Below are positions 10,415 to 19,913 of a DNA stretch of 64,000 nt, piece by piece (positions within the stretch are counted from its first letter, which is position 1; the number at the start of each line of letters is the position of its first letter). The stretch comes from Actinocorallia herbida (lineage in GTDB: Bacteria; Actinomycetota; Actinomycetes; Streptosporangiales; Streptosporangiaceae), in the NCBI RefSeq assembly GCF_003751225.1, contig NZ_RJKE01000001.1:8184001-8248000 (forward strand), given 5' to 3'. The notes below the pieces were generated by a model. That model had not been told where the DNA came from. It searched no databases and saw only the letters and a list, made by a program, of their open reading frames with translations. A program made the position numbers and the translations under genes.

Positions 10415-11356
10415 GTGATGAAGCGACGCCCCTCCCCCACCGGCCTCATGACGGCGGCCACCCTGGTCTTCCTCGCGATCCTGCCCGTGCTCTTCCGCGG
10501 CCAGCAGTCCGCCGAGGCCGCCGTCCCGGAGTTCGACGCGCTCCTGACCGTCACGGAGGACGGCACGGTGCACGTCCGGGAGACCTTCACCGTCGACTAC
10601 GCCGAGAGCGGCTCCACGGGGATCCTCCGGCGGCTGCGCGAGCGGGAGGGCGACCTGGTCCACCGGATCGAGAACGTCACGGTGACCAGCCCGACCTTCG
10701 CGCCGGTCAACCTGACCGACCGCGAGTTCATGCACGAGCGGCAGCTGCGGATCGGCGCCGGACCCCCCGTCTCCGGCCGTCACACGTACGTGCTGGACTA
10801 CGACGTCGTCGGGCTGGTGCGGACGCACGGGCCGCGGGACGAGCTGCTGTGGAACGCTCTCGGGCCCGGCTGGGCCCATCCGCTCGGTGAGGCGACGGTC
10901 CGGATCCAGGGGCCCGCGGTCTTCGCCGCGGGCTGCCTCGCCGGGCGCTCGGGCGCGCAGACCACCTGCGCGGGCGGTCCGGACGGCCCGGGGAAGGCGG
11001 CCTTCCACCAGTCGGCGCTGCGCCCCGGCGAGGGCATGGTCGTCCGCGCGGCGTTCGCCTCGGGCGCGCTCGCGCCGGCCGCCGCCGTCACCGCGCCGCC
11101 CCATCTGGGGTTCACGCCTTGGGGATGGCTCGTCCTGCTGTCGGCGGTGCCGCTCGGCATGGTCCTGCACGGCCGCAGCCCGCAGTGGCTGCGGCACGCG
11201 CTCGGCGTCGCGGGCGGCGGGATCGTGGTCTGGGACCTCGCCGACGACGTCATCGCGGGCGGCCCATGGCAGGCCGCCGCCGACGACAAGCTGCTGTGCG
11301 GGCTGATGCTGCTCGCCCTGGCCCGGGTGGCGACCCGGCGTACCGCGCAGGAGTGA
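10415..11356 (+). CDS. DUF2207-like membrane protein
   Basis: A 313-residue protein. A signal/anchor segment (about 10-30) is followed by an extracytoplasmic domain with the DUF2207 pattern: FDALLTVTEDGTVHVRETFTV, then GILRRLRERE. Two or three C-terminal helices (about 232-250, 260-276, 288-303) end at a basic tail. DUF2207 proteins are predicted membrane proteins of unknown role; this one lacks the long C-terminal cytoplasmic part of larger members. The start is GTG or the next ATG; the ribosome binding site is weak. It is the only plus-strand gene within the conserved minus-strand block. Confidence 0.75.
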   Translation: MMKRRPSPTGLMTAATLVFLAILPVLFRGQQSAEAAVPEFDALLTVTEDGTVHVRETFTVDYAESGSTGILRRLREREGDLVHRIENVTVTSPTFAPVNLTDREFMHERQLRIGAGPPVSGRHTYVLDYDVVGLVRTHGPRDELLWNALGPGWAHPLGEATVRIQGPAVFAAGCLAGRSGAQTTCAGGPDGPGKAAFHQSALRPGEGMVVRAAFASGALAPAAAVTAPPHLGFTPWGWLVLLSAVPLGMVLHGRSPQWLRHALGVAGGGIVVWDLADDVIAGGPWQAAADDKLLCGLMLLALARVATRRTAQE

Positions 11357-11389
11357 ACGGACGGGCCGGGAAGCCCGGCGCCCGCGTCC

Positions 11390-12298
11390 TCAGCGCTCCT
11401 TGGCGGCGGTCCCCGTGTCGTCGGCCGGGGAGCCCTCGCCGGGCTCGGCCGCGGCGCCCTTGACGAGATCGACCGCGCCTTCGGCGTCCTTCTCGTCGGC
11501 GGTGGCCTTCACGAAGTCGACCGGGCCCGCTTCGTCCTTCTCATCGGCGTTCTCGCCCGGGGCGCCGAACTCCTGCTGGAGCGCCTCGGCGGCCGCGGCC
11601 TCCTCGACGGCGAGGGCGTCGTCGGTCAGCTGGTCGTCCTCGTCGCCGAGGAGCTCGTCGCGCAGCAGCACCCCGCACACCGAGCGCAGCCGGGCCTCCG
11701 GGACCGCGCCGCGGCGCAGCAGCTTCGGCAGGGTGCCGGTGAGGTCGACGATGGTGGAGGCGGCGCCGCCGCTCGACCGGCCGTCGTTCAGGTAGACCGA
11801 GACCTTGTCGCCGAGCATCGCCTCGGCCTCTTCGATGGTCCGCGCGGCCGGGTGCCCGCTCAGGTTCGCGCTGGAGACCGCCAGGGGGCCGGTCTCCCGC
11901 AGCAGTTCGAGGGCGAGGTCGTGCAGCGGCATCCGGACCGCCACGGTGCCCTTGGTGTCGCCGAGGTCCCAGGCGAGGCTCGGGTTGGCGTGGCAGACCA
12001 CGGTGAGCGCGCCCGGCCAGAACTCGTCGATGACGTCCTGGCCGTACGGGCCGAGGTCGTCGATCAGCGCGGTGGCCGCGCGGACCGAGCCGACGAGCAC
12101 GGGCGGCGGCATGTCGCGGCCCCGGCCCTTGGTCTCCAGCAGGAGCCGCACGGCGGAGGGGGTGAACGCGTCCGCGGCGATCCCGTACACGGTGTCGGTC
12201 GGCATCACGACGACCTCGCCGCGGCGGAGGCACGACGCGGCGTCCGCGACGCCCCGGGCCCGCTCCAGGGGGTCCGAGCAGTCATAGTGTCGGCTCAT
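11390..12298 (-). CDS. Sua5/YciO/YrdC-family threonylcarbamoyl-AMP synthase with acidic tail
   Basis: This 302-residue protein is predicted to make threonylcarbamoyl-AMP from Thr, bicarbonate and ATP for tRNA t6A37 modification. The catalytic domain (about 1-210) has MPTDTVYGIAADAF, KGRGRDMPPPVLV and SSANLSG. From about residue 215 an acidic, low-complexity tail replaces any known domain. The tail has two copies of a roughly 17-residue unit beginning DEKD (about residues 252-285, PVDFVKATA and AVDLVKGAA). It starts 5 bp before prmC ends, in the conserved prfA-prmC-Sua5 order. Confidence 0.9.
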   Translation of the reverse strand: MSRHYDCSDPLERARGVADAASCLRRGEVVVMPTDTVYGIAADAFTPSAVRLLLETKGRGRDMPPPVLVGSVRAATALIDDLGPYGQDVIDEFWPGALTVVCHANPSLAWDLGDTKGTVAVRMPLHDLALELLRETGPLAVSSANLSGHPAARTIEEAEAMLGDKVSVYLNDGRSSGGAASTIVDLTGTLPKLLRRGAVPEARLRSVCGVLLRDELLGDEDDQLTDDALAVEEAAAAEALQQEFGAPGENADEKDEAGPVDFVKATADEKDAEGAVDLVKGAAAEPGEGSPADDTGTAAKER

Positions 12299-12303
12299 GG
12301 GGA

Positions 12304-13170
12304 CTACTCCATCGAGGTGGTCAGGCGGGCCGTGACGTACCGGTCCCGGTCGGTGAGGTCGCGGCGGTTGCGCACGTCGCGCCAGCCGTGCTCCTCGGCG
12401 AAGATCCAGTAGACCGGAGCCCCCTGGAGATCGCTGTGCTCGACCGCCACGAATCCGCCGGGACGCAGCAGCCTGCGGGCCGTGCGCTCCACCGCGCGGA
12501 CGGCGTCGAGCCCGTCGTCGCCGCCGCCCCACAGGGCAGGCGCCGGGTCGTGCTCGCGCACGTCGACCGGAACATACTCCCACTCGCTCATGGGGATGTA
12601 CGGCGGGTTGCTGACGACGAGGTCGACCCTGCCGTTCAGCTCGGGCAGCGCGGATCCGAGGTCGCCCCGGTGCAGGGTCACCTGGCCGCGGGCGTCGAGG
12701 TCGGCGATGTTCTTGGCGGCGTGGCGGTGGGCGTCGTCGTCGAGCTCGACCGCGTGCACCCTGGCCTGCGGGACCTCCTGGGCGATCGACAGCGCGATCG
12801 CCGCGGAGCCGGTGCCGAGGTCCACCACGACGGGGTCGGCGACGTCCATCTCGCGCAGCCGGTCGATGGCCCAGCCCGCGACCACCTCGGTCTCGGGGCG
12901 CGGCACGAAGACACCGGGGCCGACCGTCAGCTCCAGATAGCGGAAGTAGGCGCGGCCGGTGATGTGCTGGAGCGGCTCACCCGCCTCACGGCGGGCCACC
13001 CCTTCCCAGAACCGGGCGTCGAAGGCGCTGTCGGGGAGCGTGTGCAGCTCACCCCTGCCCACCCCGTGCACGAAGGCGGCCAGCTCCTCGGCGTCGGCGC
13101 GCGGCGAAGCCACCCCGGCTTCGGCCAATCTTGCCGTGGCGCGCGCGATCTCGTCGAGAAGCAAGTTCAT
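12304..13170 (-). CDS. prmC: peptide chain release factor N5-glutamine methyltransferase
   Basis: PrmC (HemK), 288 residues, methylates the Gln of the GGQ motif in release factors using SAM. The N-terminal helical domain is followed by the Rossmann methyltransferase with VVDLGTGSAAIALSIAQ (about 116-132) and the catalytic NPPY in VVSNPPYIP. Its ATG overlaps the prfA stop by one base, so it is coupled to its substrate's gene. Confidence 0.95.
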   Translation of the reverse strand: MNLLLDEIARATARLAEAGVASPRADAEELAAFVHGVGRGELHTLPDSAFDARFWEGVARREAGEPLQHITGRAYFRYLELTVGPGVFVPRPETEVVAGWAIDRLREMDVADPVVVDLGTGSAAIALSIAQEVPQARVHAVELDDDAHRHAAKNIADLDARGQVTLHRGDLGSALPELNGRVDLVVSNPPYIPMSEWEYVPVDVREHDPAPALWGGGDDGLDAVRAVERTARRLLRPGGFVAVEHSDLQGAPVYWIFAEEHGWRDVRNRRDLTDRDRYVTARLTTSME

Positions 13171-14225
13171 TACTGCTGAATTTCGTCCAGCCGGCGTTCC
13201 ATGTCGGCGTCCACCAGGGCCTTGATGACGGCGGACAGGTCTCCGTCCATCACCTGGTCGAGGTTATACGCCTTGAAGCCCACGCGGTGGTCGGAGATCC
13301 GGTTCTCCGGGAAGTTGTAGGTACGGATCCGCTCGGAGCGGTCGACCGTGCGCACCTGGGCCTTGCGTTCGGCCGACGCGGCGGCCTCGGCCTCCTCCTG
13401 GGCGACGGCCAGCAACCGGGAGCGCAGCACCCGCAGCGCCGACTCCTTGTTCTGGAGCTGGCTCTTCTCGTTCTGGCACTGCACGACCGTGCCCGTCGGG
13501 ATGTGCGTGATCCGCACCGCCGAGTCCGTCGTGTTGACGGACTGGCCGCCGGGACCGCCGGAGCGGAACACGTCGATCCGCAGGTCGTTCGGGTCGATCT
13601 GGATGTCGATGTCCTCGGCCTCCGGGGTGACCAGCACGCCCGCCGCCGAGGTGTGGATGCGGCCCTGGGACTCGGTGACGGGCACCCGCTGCACGCGGTG
13701 CACCCCGCCCTCCCACTTGAGCTGCGACCAGGCGCCCTCCTTGGCCTTGACGGCCATGGTGACGCTCTTGAACCCGCCGAGGTCCGACAACTGGGAGTCG
13801 ATCACCTCGGTCTTCCACCCGATCCGCTCGGCGTACCGGCTGTACATCCGCAGGAGGTCCCCGGCGAACAGGGCCGACTCCTCGCCGCCCTCACCCGCCT
13901 TGATCTCGACGATCACGTCCTTGTCGTCGTTGGGGTCCCGCGGCACGAGCAGGCGCTTGAGGCGCTCGTTGAGCTCCTCTATCCGGCCCTCGAGCGCGGT
14001 GGCCTCCTCGGCGAACGCCTTGTCCTCCGCGGCCAGCTCACGGGCCGTCCCGAGGTCGTCCTCGGCCTGCTCCAGCTCCCGGTACGTCTCGACGATCGGG
14101 CGCAGGTGGGCATAGCGCTTGCCCAGGTCGCGCGCCTTCTTCTGGTCGGCGTGCACGGCCGGGTCACCGAGCGCCAGCTCGATGTCGGCGTACTCGCGAA
14201 GGAAGTCATCGAGGTCGAAGATCAC
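13170..14225 (-). CDS. prfA: peptide chain release factor 1
   Basis: RF1 (351 residues) recognises UAA/UAG stop codons and triggers peptide release. It carries the RF1-type PVT recognition tripeptide (in [12 protein letters not shown]) and the universal GGQ in [14 protein letters not shown]. Length and domain order match the family. It follows rpmE after a 103-bp gap with a hairpin and is coupled to prmC. Confidence 0.97.
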   Translation of the reverse strand: MIFDLDDFLREYADIELALGDPAVHADQKKARDLGKRYAHLRPIVETYRELEQAEDDLGTARELAAEDKAFAEEATALEGRIEELNERLKRLLVPRDPNDDKDVIVEIKAGEGGEESALFAGDLLRMYSRYAERIGWKTEVIDSQLSDLGGFKSVTMAVKAKEGAWSQLKWEGGVHRVQRVPVTESQGRIHTSAAGVLVTPEAEDIDIQIDPNDLRIDVFRSGGPGGQSVNTTDSAVRITHIPTGTVVQCQNEKSQLQNKESALRVLRSRLLAVAQEEAEAAASAERKAQVRTVDRSERIRTYNFPENRISDHRVGFKAYNLDQVMDGDLSAVIKALVDADMERRLDEIQQ

Positions 14226-14277
14226 CGGTCAGCTCTTCTCAAGGCTTGCGTTCGGACGAAGGGGGACACCAATGAGC

Positions 14278-14319
14278 GGAGCCCGGCGACGGCTGCGATC
14301 ACAGCCGCGGCCGGGCTCC
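14278..14319 (-). terminator. terminator-like hairpin after rpmE
   Basis: A 10-bp outer stem (GGAGCCCGGC / GCCGGGCTCC) encloses an inner CGGCTG/CAGCCG stem, starting 10 bp after the rpmE stop. There is no U-tract, so termination may be partial, letting prfA be read through or use its own promoter. Confidence 0.6.
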
Positions 14320-14328
14320 CGCCGACCC

Positions 14329-14550
14329 CTACTTGTCCGCGGCCTTCTTCTTGCCGAAGCGGGCCTCGAACCGGGCCACGCGGCCGCCGGTGTCGAGCAG
14401 CTTCTGCTTGCCCGTGTAGAACGGGTGGCACTGGCTGCACACGTCGGAGCGGATCTGGCCGCTCTCCACGGTGCTGCGGGTGGTGAAGGTCGCCCCACAC
14501 GTGCAGGTCACTTCGGTGACCACGTAGTCGGGGTGGATGTCGGGCTTCAT
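14329..14550 (-). CDS. rpmE: 50S ribosomal protein L31 (zinc-binding form)
   Basis: L31, 73 residues, opens with [16 protein letters not shown]. Four Cys (positions 16, 18, 38, 41) form the CxC...CxxC zinc site, so this is the C+ form used under zinc-sufficient conditions. AAGGAG lies upstream of the ATG. It is separated from rho by the two-component system, unlike the usual rho-rpmE adjacency. Confidence 0.96.
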   Translation of the reverse strand: MKPDIHPDYVVTEVTCTCGATFTTRSTVESGQIRSDVCSQCHPFYTGKQKLLDTGGRVARFEARFGKKKAADK

Positions 14551-14662
14551 GGATGGATCTCCTTCGAGACGGCGCCGGATCGACCGAGACGTCCGCGGCC
14601 GGGAACCGGAACCTGTGGGCACCTCCAGTATGACGGATACCCGAACATGCCGGGACCAGCGC

Positions 14663-15298
14663 CTATTCCCCGCCTCTGAGCTGGGCCAGAACCGCCTGGA
14701 CCCGTCGATGGACGTCCCGCGAGGGCGCCAGGCCGAGCTTGGCGAAGATCGCCGAGATGTGCTTCTCGACCGCGCCCTCGCCGATGAACAGGGCATGCGC
14801 GAGGCCCGCGTTGGACAGGCCCCGCGCCATCAGGCCGAGCACCTCGCGCTCCCTGGGCGTCAGGTCCCGCAGGGGGTTGCGGCCGAGGAGCTGGGTGACG
14901 ACCTCGGGGTCGATCACCGTGCCGCCCCCGGCGACCTCATGGACCGCCGCGGTGAACTCGGCGACGTCGGAGATCCGCTCCTTGAGCAGGTAGCCGACGC
15001 CCCTGGCGTCCCCGCCGAGCAGCTCCGCGGCGTACTGCTCCTCCACGTACTGCGAGAGGACCAGCACCGGCGTCGGCCGGACCGCCAGCGCCGCTCGCAG
15101 CCCTTCGTCCCCGAACCCGGGCGGCATCCGGACGTCGGTGATCGCGAGGTCGGGGCGGTGCTCGGCGACCAGGGCGACGAGGGCGTCGCCGTCCCCGCAG
15201 GCCCCGACGGTCTGGACGCCCTCGTCGGCGAGCAGCCGGACAAGGCCCTCCCGCAGGAGGACCGAGTCTTCGGCGATCACGACGCGCATGGGTCCCAT
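14663..15298 (-). CDS. NarL/LuxR-family response regulator
   Basis: A 211-residue two-component regulator. The receiver domain (1-125) has acidic ED at 10-11, the phospho-acceptor Asp in LAITDVRMP and the Lys in YLLKERI. The LuxR-type HTH begins at [15 protein letters not shown] (about 146). Its start is 1 bp after the stop of the partner kinase gene, so the two form an operon. The target is unknown. The pair interrupts the rho-rpmE neighbourhood. Confidence 0.93.
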   Translation of the reverse strand: MGPMRVVIAEDSVLLREGLVRLLADEGVQTVGACGDGDALVALVAEHRPDLAITDVRMPPGFGDEGLRAALAVRPTPVLVLSQYVEEQYAAELLGGDARGVGYLLKERISDVAEFTAAVHEVAGGGTVIDPEVVTQLLGRNPLRDLTPREREVLGLMARGLSNAGLAHALFIGEGAVEKHISAIFAKLGLAPSRDVHRRVQAVLAQLRGGE

Positions 15299-15299
15299 T

Positions 15300-16595
15300 T
15301 CACCAGGAGCAGGGCAGGATCGCCCGCACGACCGTCGGTCCCCCGGCGGGGCTGTCCACCGCGAGGGTCCCGTCGATGGTCGCGGCCCGGTCGGCGAGTC
15401 CGGCGAGGCCGCCGCCCGGGGCGAGTGCCGCGCCGCCGCGCCCGTCGTCGCGGATCTCCACGACGACCACGTCGCCCTCCCTGCGCGCCTCCACCGCGGC
15501 CTGCGCCGCCCCGGCGTGCTTGGCGACGTTCGTCAGGGCCTCGGCAACGGTGAAGTAGGCGATCGACTCGACGGCCGCCGGCGGCCGCTCGGGCAGGTCC
15601 ACGGAGATCCGCACCGGGACCGGGCAGCGCCCGGCCAGCGCCGACAGCGCGGCCTCCAGGCCCCGGTCGGTGAGGATCGCCGGGTAGATCCCGCGGGCGA
15701 GGTCGCGCAGTTCCGCGATCGCGGCGCGGGCGCCGTCGTGCGCCTGTGCGATGAGCTCCCGTGCCTGCTCGGGATCGCTGTCGATCTTCGCGCGGGCCCT
15801 GCCGATGTCCATCGCGACGCCGAGGAGCCGCTGCTGCGCCCCGTCGTGCAGGTCGCGCTCGATCCTGCGCCGCTCGGCCTCCGCCGCGTCGACGCCGCGC
15901 GCCCTGCTGGCCTGGAGCTGGGTGGTCCGGGCGACCAGCGCCTGCTTCTCGGACGGCCCCAGCAGCAGCTTGGCGAGCGCCACGTGGGCGACGCCGACCG
16001 CCTTGACGACGTAGAGGACGACGATGAGGAGGACGATCCCGAGGAGGGTGTAGGGAAGCCCGTCGTACCAGGAGTCGATCCGCGGCTCGTAGTTCCCGAA
16101 CTCGGGCACGAAGCCCTCATTGATCTGCCCGCCTACGGGGGCGAGGATCAGCGCGGCGGTCAACGCCCACAGCACCATGGAGCCGACGAAGTAGCCGAAG
16201 GCCAGCGGAATCCTGATGATCTGGAAGGCGAGGTCCTTCCAGGTGGCCGGGTCGCCCAGGATGGTCTTTCCCTTGGCCGTCAGCGAGCCCTGCGGGAGCT
16301 GCCGGTACGGGTCGGGGATGCGCGTGCCGAACGCGGCGCCGATGAGCCGCCGGTCGAGTATCGAACCGCCGCGCAGCAGCACCAGCAGCAGCGCCCAGAC
16401 CAGCAGCCCGACCCAGATGATCGTGGTCGCGGCGGCCAGCGGGACCCCGGCGGCCAGGATCACGAACCAGCCGAGGCCGAGCACGGAGGTGAGCGGGAAG
16501 TACAGCGCGGCCTTCCAGACCGTCGCGTCCCGCAGCAGGTCAAGGGGCTTGGGGACGGCGACGAGGTTCGGCTGACGTCCTGCGGGGTCGGCCAT
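15300..16595 (-). CDS. HisKA_3-type sensor histidine kinase
   Basis: A 431-residue membrane kinase partnered with the adjacent NarL-type regulator. The N-terminal sensor has about four to five hydrophobic helices in two groups (about 20-70 and 130-215). The dimerisation/phospho-acceptor helix has ERRRIERDLHDGAQQRLLGV (His in DLHDG). The HATPase domain carries EALTNVAKHA and the G-box GGGLAGLADR. The start is ATG 16595, 8 bp after GAAGGAG; the adjacent upstream GTG is also possible. The stimulus is unknown. Confidence 0.92.
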   Translation of the reverse strand: MADPAGRQPNLVAVPKPLDLLRDATVWKAALYFPLTSVLGLGWFVILAAGVPLAAATTIIWVGLLVWALLLVLLRGGSILDRRLIGAAFGTRIPDPYRQLPQGSLTAKGKTILGDPATWKDLAFQIIRIPLAFGYFVGSMVLWALTAALILAPVGGQINEGFVPEFGNYEPRIDSWYDGLPYTLLGIVLLIVVLYVVKAVGVAHVALAKLLLGPSEKQALVARTTQLQASRARGVDAAEAERRRIERDLHDGAQQRLLGVAMDIGRARAKIDSDPEQARELIAQAHDGARAAIAELRDLARGIYPAILTDRGLEAALSALAGRCPVPVRISVDLPERPPAAVESIAYFTVAEALTNVAKHAGAAQAAVEARREGDVVVVEIRDDGRGGAALAPGGGLAGLADRAATIDGTLAVDSPAGGPTVVRAILPCSW

Positions 16596-16726
16596 CACGG
16601 GATCTCCTTCTCTCTCGATGTCCTCAAGGCTCCCGGAACCGAAGTGCCCGCACCATGGGGCGGCCCTCCGTCCACAGGGTGGGGATAACCCCCGGGCGCG
16701 TCGAGAAGGGTAGCCGGGCAAAGCGC

Positions 16727-16756
16727 GAGGCCCGCGCGGTGAACCGTGCGGGCCTC
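16727..16756 (-). terminator. terminator hairpin of rho
   Basis: A 14-bp stem with one G-U wobble (GAGGCCCGC... / ...GCGGGCCTC) and a very short loop lies 39 bp after the rho stop. The minus strand then reads GCGCTTTGCC, a weak U-tract. Probable intrinsic terminator. Confidence 0.65.
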
Positions 16757-16794
16757 GGGCCGTGCTCGTCCGAAGATCGGAGCGTGATGCGGGA

Positions 16795-18702
16795 TCAGTC
16801 GTGCGCGACGGTCGTCTTCTGGACCTGGAGCAGGAACTCCGCGTTCGACTTGGTCTCCTTCATCTTCTCCAGGAGCAGCTCCAGCGCCTGCTGGGTGTCC
16901 AGGGCGTGCAGCACCCGGCGCAGCTGCCAGACGACGCGCAGCTCCTCGGGGGCCATGAGGATCTCCTCCTTGCGGGTGCTGGACGCGTCGACGTCCACCG
17001 CGGGGAAGATGCGCTTGTCGGCGAGCTGGCGGGAGAGCTTGAGCTCCATGTTGCCGGTGCCCTTGAACTCCTCGAAGATGACCTCGTCCATCCGGGAGCC
17101 GGTCTCGACCAGCGCGGTGGCCAGGATCGTCAGCGAGCCGCCGTTCTCGATGTTGCGGGCCGCGCCGAAGAACCGCTTGGGCGGGTACAGCGCGGTGGAG
17201 TCCACACCACCGGACAGGATGCGGCCCGAGGCGGGCGCGGCGAGGTTGTACGCGCGGCCCAGACGGGTGATGGAGTCCAGCAGCACGACGACGTCGTGGC
17301 CCAGCTCCACGAGGCGCTTGGCCCGCTCGATGGCGAGCTCGGCGACCGTGGTGTGGTCCTCGGCCGGACGGTCGAAGGTCGAGTGGATGACCTCGCCCTT
17401 CACCGACCGCTGCATGTCGGTGACCTCTTCGGGCCGCTCGTCGACCAGGACGACCATGAGGTGGCACTCGGGGTTGTTCTTGGTGATGGCGTTGGCGATC
17501 GACTGCATCACCATCGTCTTGCCGGCCTTCGGCGGGGAGACGATCAGACCGCGCTGACCCTTGCCGATCGGGCTCACCAGGTCGATGATCCGGGTCGTCA
17601 GGATGTTCGCGTCGGTCTCCAGCCGGAGCCGCTCCTGCGGGTACAGGGGGGTCAGCTTGGAGAACTCGACGCGGCCGCGGGCCTGCTCGGGCTCCATGCC
17701 GTTGACGGTGTCGAGGCGGACCAGCGCGTTGAACTTCTCGCGCCGCTCGCCGTCGCGGGCCTGGCGGACCGCGCCGGTGATGACGTCGCCCTTGCGCAGG
17801 CCGTTCTTGCGGACCTGGGCGAGGGAGACGTACACGTCGTTCGGGCCGGGCAGGTAGCCGGTCGTACGGACGAACGCGTAGTTGTCGAGGATGTCCAGGA
17901 TGCCCGCGACGGGGATGAGCACATCGTCGTCGGAGACGACGGGCTCGGCCTCGTAGCGGTCCCGGCCGCCGCCGGTGCCGCGGCCCCGGTTGCGCTCACG
18001 GAAACGGCGCCCGCGACGCGAGCCGCGCTCGTCGTCGTGCTCGCCGCCCTGCTGGCCGCCGCCCTGGCGGTCGCCGCGGTCCTGCTGGCGGTCGCCCCGG
18101 TCCTGCTGCTGGCGCTCGCCCCGGTCCTGCCGGTCGCCGCGGTCCTGGCGCTCACCGCGGTCCTGGCGCTCGCCGCGCTCCTGCCGGTCGCCGCGCTCCT
18201 GCTGCTGGCGCTCGCCCCGCTCGCCGCGCTGGCGCTCGCCGCGCTCACGGCCGCTGCGGGTGCGCTGGCGGCCCTCACGCTGACGCTCGCCGCCCTCGGC
18301 GTGCTCCTCGCCGGACCGTTCCGCCCTGCCGTCGCCCTTGAGCTGCTCGACGGGCTTGTCCTGACGGGGCTCCTGCTTCACTTCGGCGCGCGTCTCGACC
18401 TGCTCGGCCTCCTCACGCGGGGCCGCGACACGGGCGCGGCGGGTGCGGGTCGGCTCGGCCGTGACCTCGGCCTTCGTCTCGGGCTTGGCCGCCGCCCCCG
18501 CGGCCGCACCGCCCTGCTTCTCCTGAATGGCAGCGATGAGCTGGCTCTTGCGCATCCCGGTGGTGCCGCTGATGCCGAGCTGCGACGCGAGGGTCTTGAG
18601 CTCGGGCAGCACCATCGCGGACAGCCCGGTGCCGCGACGGGCGCGCTTGGGCGCGGGCGCGTCGGCCGGCGCTTCGTTGAGCAGTTCGCTGGATTCGCTC
18701 AC
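16795..18702 (-). CDS. rho: transcription termination factor Rho with RGD/Q-rich insert
   Basis: Rho, 635 residues, is the hexameric RNA-dependent ATPase of factor-dependent termination. The N-terminal Rho_N domain (about 30-62, MVLPELKTLASQLGI) is followed by a 200-residue insert of Arg/Gly/Asp/Glu/Gln repeats (about 70-255) typical of actinobacterial Rho. Then come the RNA-binding domain and the ATPase with SPPKAGKTMVM and LLDSITRLGRAYN. GTG starts 6 bp after GGGAAGGA. The insert makes the DNA at 18064-18247 highly repetitive. Such inserts are thought to bind RNA and widen target choice. Confidence 0.97.
   Translation of the reverse strand: MSESSELLNEAPADAPAPKRARRGTGLSAMVLPELKTLASQLGISGTTGMRKSQLIAAIQEKQGGAAAGAAAKPETKAEVTAEPTRTRRARVAAPREEAEQVETRAEVKQEPRQDKPVEQLKGDGRAERSGEEHAEGGERQREGRQRTRSGRERGERQRGERGERQQQERGDRQERGERQDRGERQDRGDRQDRGERQQQDRGDRQQDRGDRQGGGQQGGEHDDERGSRRGRRFRERNRGRGTGGGRDRYEAEPVVSDDDVLIPVAGILDILDNYAFVRTTGYLPGPNDVYVSLAQVRKNGLRKGDVITGAVRQARDGERREKFNALVRLDTVNGMEPEQARGRVEFSKLTPLYPQERLRLETDANILTTRIIDLVSPIGKGQRGLIVSPPKAGKTMVMQSIANAITKNNPECHLMVVLVDERPEEVTDMQRSVKGEVIHSTFDRPAEDHTTVAELAIERAKRLVELGHDVVVLLDSITRLGRAYNLAAPASGRILSGGVDSTALYPPKRFFGAARNIENGGSLTILATALVETGSRMDEVIFEEFKGTGNMELKLSRQLADKRIFPAVDVDASSTRKEEILMAPEELRVVWQLRRVLHALDTQQALELLLEKMKETKSNAEFLLQVQKTTVAHD
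18064..18247. repeat. degenerate short tandem repeat within rho
   Basis: Degenerate 12- to 24-bp units encode (D/E)RG(D/E)RQ hexapeptides in Rho. On the opposite strand the same units give a spurious hydrophobic Leu/Ala/Val-rich frame. Confidence 0.75.
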
Positions 18703-19001
18703 AAAGGGTCCTTCCCAGGGAGCGGGTGTGGGCCGATAGGAGGCCGATCTACCCGATATTTCGACTCGGCGGGGGCGCCGAATCCGGCGATCAATTCGCC
18801 ATGCGGAATTTCCGAAGACAGCCAGATGATCGCGTACTCGTCCCCAAGCCGAAGGGAATCAGAAGTGGAGAGCCTGGTGCACGGGCGCATCAGCAGTGGA
18901 TATGCCGATGGGCCTACGGCCCCGAGCAGTGGAAACCCGAGCGGGGCATCTGGTGCGGCTTCCAGCCTAACACCACCACGGCGCACTTGTATTCCCTGAG
19001 G
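18703..19001 (-). other. rho leader region
   Basis: This 299-bp stretch between the thrB stop and rho probably carries the rho promoter (TTAGGCTGG, minus strand, as a -10 candidate) and a long leader. A 95-codon frame (18986 to 18699) ends in a 4-bp GTGA overlap with the rho start, but has no ribosome binding site. Autogenous control of rho through its leader is known in other bacteria; here it is only a possibility. Confidence 0.4.
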
Positions 19002-19913
19002 TCAGCGTGTTCGCGAGTCGCGCGGCTGCACGCGGGCACCGAACGGGCTGACGTTCAGCCGGTGCATATCCCAGCCATTACCCGCCTCGGTTTCGGGCCA
19101 ACCGGGAGTAGGCCACCCGAACGCCAGAACTGTAGGACCGGCCCCGGAGATCACGGCCGGTACTCCCGCCCGACGGAGCCGTTCCACCAGCGCCGCGGAG
19201 CCCGGCATGGCGGGCGCACGATACGACTGGTGCAACCTGTCCTCGGTCGCGTCCAACAGCACGTCGTAGCCCAGTTTGCTGGTCAGTGCCGCGATGAGCA
19301 AGGCCGCGCGGGCAGAATTCGCCGCGGCGTCGGCATGGGACACCGTCTCGGGCAGCAGTCCCCGGGCACGCTCCGTGGCGAGGCGCTGGTCGGGGACGAA
19401 GACCGTGACGGGCACGTCCACGTCGAGCCGGACGAGCCTGGTGCCCGTGTCCTCGCCGGTCCAGGCGATGGTGAGACCACCGGCCAGGCACGGCGCGACG
19501 TTGTCGGGGTGGCCCTCGATCTCGGTGGCCAGCGCCAGTGCGTCGTCGTCGGAGAAGCCCTCGCTCGCGGGGTGCAGCGCCCGCGCGGCGGTGATCCCGG
19601 CGACGATCGCCGCCGAGGACGAGCCCATGCCGCGGCTGTGCGGGATGCGGTTGACGCAGGTCAGCCGCAGGCCCCGCGGGTCCGGGGCGCCGCCGATCCG
19701 GGACCAGGCGAGCCGGAACACCTTGACGATCAGATGCTCTTCGCCGAGGTCGGCGAGATCCGCGCCCTCGCCCTCGATCACGATCTCGACGCCGGTGCCC
19801 GCGAGTTCGACGGTCACCTCGTCGAAGTAGGTCAGGGCGAGGCCCAGGGAGTCGAAGCCCGGCCCCAGGTTCGCACTGGTGGCCGGTACTTCGACGGTCA
19901 CACTGTGGTTCAT
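19002..19913 (-). CDS. thrB: homoserine kinase
   Basis: ThrB (303 residues, GHMP kinase family) phosphorylates homoserine for threonine synthesis. It has [18 protein letters not shown] (about 10-27) and the ATP-binding [12 protein letters not shown]. The ATG overlaps the thrC stop by 4 bp (ATGA), so it is coupled. Last gene of the hom-thrC-thrB run, ahead of rho. Confidence 0.96.
   Translation of the reverse strand: MNHSVTVEVPATSANLGPGFDSLGLALTYFDEVTVELAGTGVEIVIEGEGADLADLGEEHLIVKVFRLAWSRIGGAPDPRGLRLTCVNRIPHSRGMGSSSAAIVAGITAARALHPASEGFSDDDALALATEIEGHPDNVAPCLAGGLTIAWTGEDTGTRLVRLDVDVPVTVFVPDQRLATERARGLLPETVSHADAAANSARAALLIAALTSKLGYDVLLDATEDRLHQSYRAPAMPGSAALVERLRRAGVPAVISGAGPTVLAFGWPTPGWPETEAGNGWDMHRLNVSPFGARVQPRDSRTR

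Noticed and set aside
18064-18247. Tandem repeat as a possible CRISPR array
   Set aside because: Units are short, degenerate and in frame with the Rho protein; there are no unique spacers and no cas genes.
16762-18999. A 745-codon plus-strand frame over rho with a hydrophobic stretch
   Set aside because: The hydrophobic Leu/Ala/Val run comes from reading the Rho repeat region backwards; the other strand encodes complete Rho.
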